A DNA stretch of 7,864 bases from Nitrososphaerales archaeon (GTDB lineage: Archaea > Thermoproteota > Nitrososphaeria > Nitrososphaerales > UBA183). The translations under genes and the position numbers were made by a program. Where the stretch lies: NCBI GenBank assembly GCA_030042335.1, contig JASHZW010000144.1, positions 1 to 7,864 of the forward strand. The letters are read 5' to 3'. The first letter of the stretch is position 1. Every line of letters starts with the position of its first letter. Under the pieces are notes generated by a model, which was not told where the DNA came from, made no database searches, and worked only from the letters and a program-made list of their open reading frames with translations. Below, piece after piece: positions 6,322 to 7,864 of this stretch.

Positions 6322-6750
6322 TTGCACGAGTTTGTCCTACTCATACTCCCTGAAGAAATCGAATCAGTAGACGGGAAGGAGGAGGTCGAAGCGGCAATCC
6401 ATCGGATTATGGACCCTCATCGCATCATTGAAGGAGAGGAGAATAAGCGGGGTTTCTATGATTACTTCGGTGTTGGAGGAGGGTGGGACGGAGCGATCAA
6501 CGGACTATCCAACTATTATCGTGAGACCTTGGTTCTGTCGAAGAAGAACTCCCGAAATGACTACGGATCGCTGCTTCGGTGGCTGGCAACCGAAGAACTG
6601 AAGCGAAACTCATACAGGATAGATCAGATAACTTTCCTGACGGCCGTGCAGAAGGCAGTTCCAAATAGAATAGTGCTTCCTGATGGTTCGGTTATTGAGC
6701 ACCCGGGAGGAAGTTGGGATGAGGTCTGGCCTGAACTTGTGAAAAGATAG
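6322..6750 (+). CDS. Unassigned 142-residue protein with a YDYFGVGGGWDG motif
   Basis: The longest unassigned intact ORF of the window, with protein-like codon use throughout. The N-terminus is hydrophobic then acidic (HEFVLLILPEEIE). Residues 46-57 read YDYFGVGGGWDG, recalling the Y-GGRW-G segment seen in some phage and mobile-element proteins of unknown function, though here Trp follows Gly directly and the Arg is missing. The C-terminus is mixed (TFLTAVQKAVPNRIVLPDGS). No catalytic motif is recognised. The start is uncertain: TTG 6322 is the only common start in frame, while an ATG at 6300 lies in another frame. A box A-like TTTTTAA (6280-6286) about 39 bases upstream would give a leader of about 13 bases. 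No terminator is seen after the TAG. Soluble and probably cytoplasmic. Confidence 0.65.
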   Translation: MHEFVLLILPEEIESVDGKEEVEAAIHRIMDPHRIIEGEENKRGFYDYFGVGGGWDGAINGLSNYYRETLVLSKKNSRNDYGSLLRWLATEELKRNSYRIDQITFLTAVQKAVPNRIVLPDGSVIEHPGGSWDEVWPELVKR

Positions 6751-6777
6751 AGGAAACTTGGGCGTCGGCCTCGATTG

Positions 6778-7317
6778 TCACGCTTGATATGAGGCAATTT
6801 CCTTCAGTTCTTCTATATGCTGGTTCACTTTGGCTGCCAGTTGCTGAGTGGTGAGCTCGTTCAAGTGTGTAGCTTCGTCTTAGATTATTGCGAAGCGCGA
6901 CCTCATAGTACCGTCGGGAGTGGACGGAGTGGCTTCGCAGGTACATCGCGTTGATGAACTCCTCCTTCCTTCCCCCAGCCCATCGTCGGTGCTTGCTGCT
7001 GCTCTTCGTGCCGCTGCTGCTGAATGCTTCAGGACACCCCTCCTCGATTTAACGCAGCCTTTGGGCGCTGCTTGACCCCACCGATAAGGGAGGGTGAAGA
7101 TCTCACCGGCCCTACCACCTATTGCTAACAAATCCTTCTGCTTTTCTCTGGACAGAAGGTACGTCATAGGACGAATTGATGTTGCTCATCGAATTAACGA
7201 TTTCGGGTGGTATTTGAGCGCCCATCTCGAAGTTGTGAAGTCGGTGAGATTTGAACACACGATCTCTTGTCGAGTCTTGCTCAATCGCCAGCGGCCCAGA
7301 GTGGTATCCTCGACCAT
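6778..7317 (-). pseudogene. Decayed minus-strand gene read across several frames
   Basis: Protein-like segments follow one another on the minus strand but not in one open frame. From ATG 7317: EDTTLGRWRLSKTRQEIVCS and DFTTSRW. In a second frame from ATG 7225: AQIPPEIVNSMSNINSSYDV, then TAG, TGA and TAA stops between about 7110 and 7035. The same second frame then reopens with EEFINAMYLRSHSVHSRRYY and EVALRNN. A third frame supplies the end, NELTTQQLAAKVNQHIEELK, stopping at 6778-6780. A box A (TATAAATA, 7370-7377) lies upstream. Together these suggest a gene of roughly 180 residues carrying several stops and shifts. No family is recognised. Each segment alone could be chance; the ordered run is the argument. 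Confidence 0.3.
6991..7022. repeat. Short GCT/AGC trinucleotide repeat, two blocks
   Basis: Two runs of GCT triplets are separated by a short interruption. On the minus strand they read as two Ser-Ser-Ser blocks (SSSGTKSSSK) within the decayed gene. Such tracts are prone to slippage, which may have helped break the frame here. Confidence 0.5.
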
Positions 7318-7369
7318 ACTAAGCCACGGCCCTACGAGCTAGGAACGACCCAGTTCAGACTTGTAGGTG

Positions 7370-7377
7370 TATTTATA
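7370..7377 (-). promoter_or_regulatory. Box A (TATAAATA) upstream of the remnant starting at 7317
   Basis: A good match to the archaeal TATA consensus on the minus strand. It predicts a transcription start near 7348, about 31 bases before ATG 7317. Confidence 0.4.
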
Positions 7378-7460
7378 CCGCAAAAGTAACTTATCTCAGA
7401 AGGCATGAAGTCCCGAAACTTCGGTAATGGCCAATCAAATGTTGTTCCTCCACGACGAGT

Positions 7461-7598
7461 TCAATCCTTCCGAGGCACGAACCCGTCCATTTCGGGACCA
7501 CTTGTAGCTGCGAATTCGCAGCGATTCCCGTCGGTCCCGCCTCCGTTCGGGTTCGAGTCCTTTGTACCCCTCGCCCACTCGTTGCCTGATTGAACCAT
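7461..7598 (-). CDS. 45-residue leaderless ORF candidate
   Basis: ATG 7598 lies 25 bases from the centre of a box A (TTTATAT, 7620-7626 on the minus strand), the exact spacing of leaderless archaeal genes. The product is hydrophilic and rich in Gly, Asn and Asp (KDSNPNGGGTDGNRCEF). After the TGA at 7461-7463 the same frame reopens for 42 codons (TFDWPLPKFRDFMPSEI and onwards) to TAG 7332-7334, so this may be the first half of a gene with a nonsense change. An alternative frame after about 7470 (IELVVEEQHLIGHYRSFG) is equally protein-like. Function unknown. Confidence 0.25.
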   Translation of the reverse strand: MVQSGNEWARGTKDSNPNGGGTDGNRCEFAATSGPEMDGFVPRKD

Positions 7599-7619
7599 GT
7601 CATTACCACACTGCTGGAG

Positions 7620-7626
7620 ATATAAA
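7620..7626 (-). promoter_or_regulatory. Box A (TTTATAT) for the ORF starting at 7598
   Basis: A near-consensus archaeal box A on the minus strand, centred 25 bases from ATG 7598. The spacing predicts transcription starting at the start codon. Confidence 0.4.
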
Positions 7627-7723
7627 CACCGATATTTTCATTCAGTCGAAACGGGGCATCTCGGCTTCCTCCAGTGCTCAAATCTCGCCGGTAGCTACGC
7701 TATTCAAAAGCACGTCATATGAT

Positions 7724-7760
7724 GGAGTAAACCAAAGAGTTTTATCTGCAGGTTTACTCC
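7724..7760 (+). promoter_or_regulatory. Perfect 10-bp inverted repeat bracketing box A of the antitoxin gene (likely operator)
   Basis: GGAGTAAACC (7724-7733) and GGTTTACTCC (7751-7760) are exact reverse complements with a 17-base spacer. The spacer contains the box A-like TTTTAT (7740-7745), about 40 bases before ATG 7783 and predicting a leader of about 14 bases. Ribbon-helix-helix and VapB-type antitoxins usually repress their own promoter by binding such palindromes, so this is the likely autoregulatory operator. The repeat is seen directly; the regulation is inferred. Confidence 0.6.
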
Positions 7761-7782
7761 TAGGATAACCAAAGGGTCAAGA

Positions 7783-7864
7783 ATGTCGGTCGTAAGTGTG
7801 AAGATATCAGACAAGACAAAAAGGCAGATGGAGGAGTTCAAGGACAAGGTCGAATGGCCCTCGG
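7783..7864 (+). CDS. VapB-type (ribbon-helix-helix-like) antitoxin, N-terminal part
   Basis: The first 27 codons of a gene that leaves the window on the right. The start VVSVKISDKTKRQMEEFKD, followed by KVEWPS, matches the N-terminus of archaeal VapB-type antitoxins: a short beta strand for DNA contact, a helix of the type KRQMEEFKD, then a W-(P/S)-S turn before the next helix. Such antitoxins neutralise a partner toxin, commonly a VapC PIN-domain ribonuclease encoded directly downstream, and repress their own operon. The ATG is preceded by AGGG at a spacing of six bases, by box A about 40 bases upstream, and by a 10-bp inverted repeat around box A. The toxin gene cannot be seen here. With only 27 residues, another small ribbon-helix-helix regulator is possible. 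Confidence 0.7.
   Translation, partial: MSVVSVKISDKTKRQMEEFKDKVEWPS

Noticed and set aside
7233..7337. tRNA-like stretch on the minus strand (GTTCAAATCTC T-loop-like word, D-arm-like TTAGTATGGTCGAGG, box A upstream)
   Set aside because: The acceptor halves pair in only about five of seven positions, the D and anticodon stems contain mismatches, and 27 extra bases fall in the variable region. The same bases read as protein-like sequence in the remnant starting at 7317.
7507..7522. Perfect 16-base palindrome GCTGCGAATTCGCAGC
   Set aside because: It is symmetric, but it is not near any promoter or gene end I trust, and one such palindrome in a window of this size is not remarkable on its own.
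1021..7598. Stop-codon recoding (readthrough of in-frame stops as a general rule)
   Set aside because: TAA, TAG and TGA all interrupt frames here, while intact genes end normally with TAG or TAA. Decay explains this better than a recoded stop.

Overview
The window looks archaeal. It carries a CDC48-type AAA+ ATPase, a complete transcription factor B (TFB), a TRAM-domain protein with a glycine/arginine-rich N-terminus, a VapB-type antitoxin start, and several archaeal box A (TATA-like) promoters placed at leaderless or nearly leaderless distances. This mix, with roughly balanced GC, would fit a TACK-type archaeon such as a member of the Nitrososphaeria. The lineage is an inference only; there is no rRNA or other marker here to settle it.

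Layout. The left edge (1-922, minus) is the N-terminal part of CDC48, which runs off the window. From about 1000 to 3550 lies a poorly coding stretch of small or broken genes. It holds two divergent short ORFs with strong Shine-Dalgarno sites (1021-1281 minus and 1350-1463 plus), an unassigned plus-strand ORF (1717-2046), a clearly recognisable YkgJ-type cysteine-cluster protein broken by one frameshift (1985-2457, minus), a small membrane ORF interrupted by an in-frame stop (2489-2686, minus), and three minus-strand ORFs in three successive frames (2683-3533). The middle one resembles the C-terminal helical region of type I restriction HsdR subunits. The centre (3727-5261) is intact: the TRAM protein, a palindrome and T-run terminator region, then TFB with a leaderless GTG start.

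From 5286 to 7780 coding density falls again. Only one convincing full ORF is present (6322-6750, plus, unknown function), among minus-strand ORFs broken by stops or frame changes. At the right edge an antitoxin gene begins at 7783, behind a perfect 10-bp inverted repeat that brackets its box A, the expected arrangement for autoregulation.

Overall, confidently intact coding sequence covers only about a third of the window, which is low for an archaeon. The best explanation is an accessory region with gene remnants (restriction and toxin-antitoxin type) inserted among conserved information-processing genes. Indel errors in the assembly are the main alternative. I see no CRISPR array, insertion sequence, rRNA or convincing tRNA.
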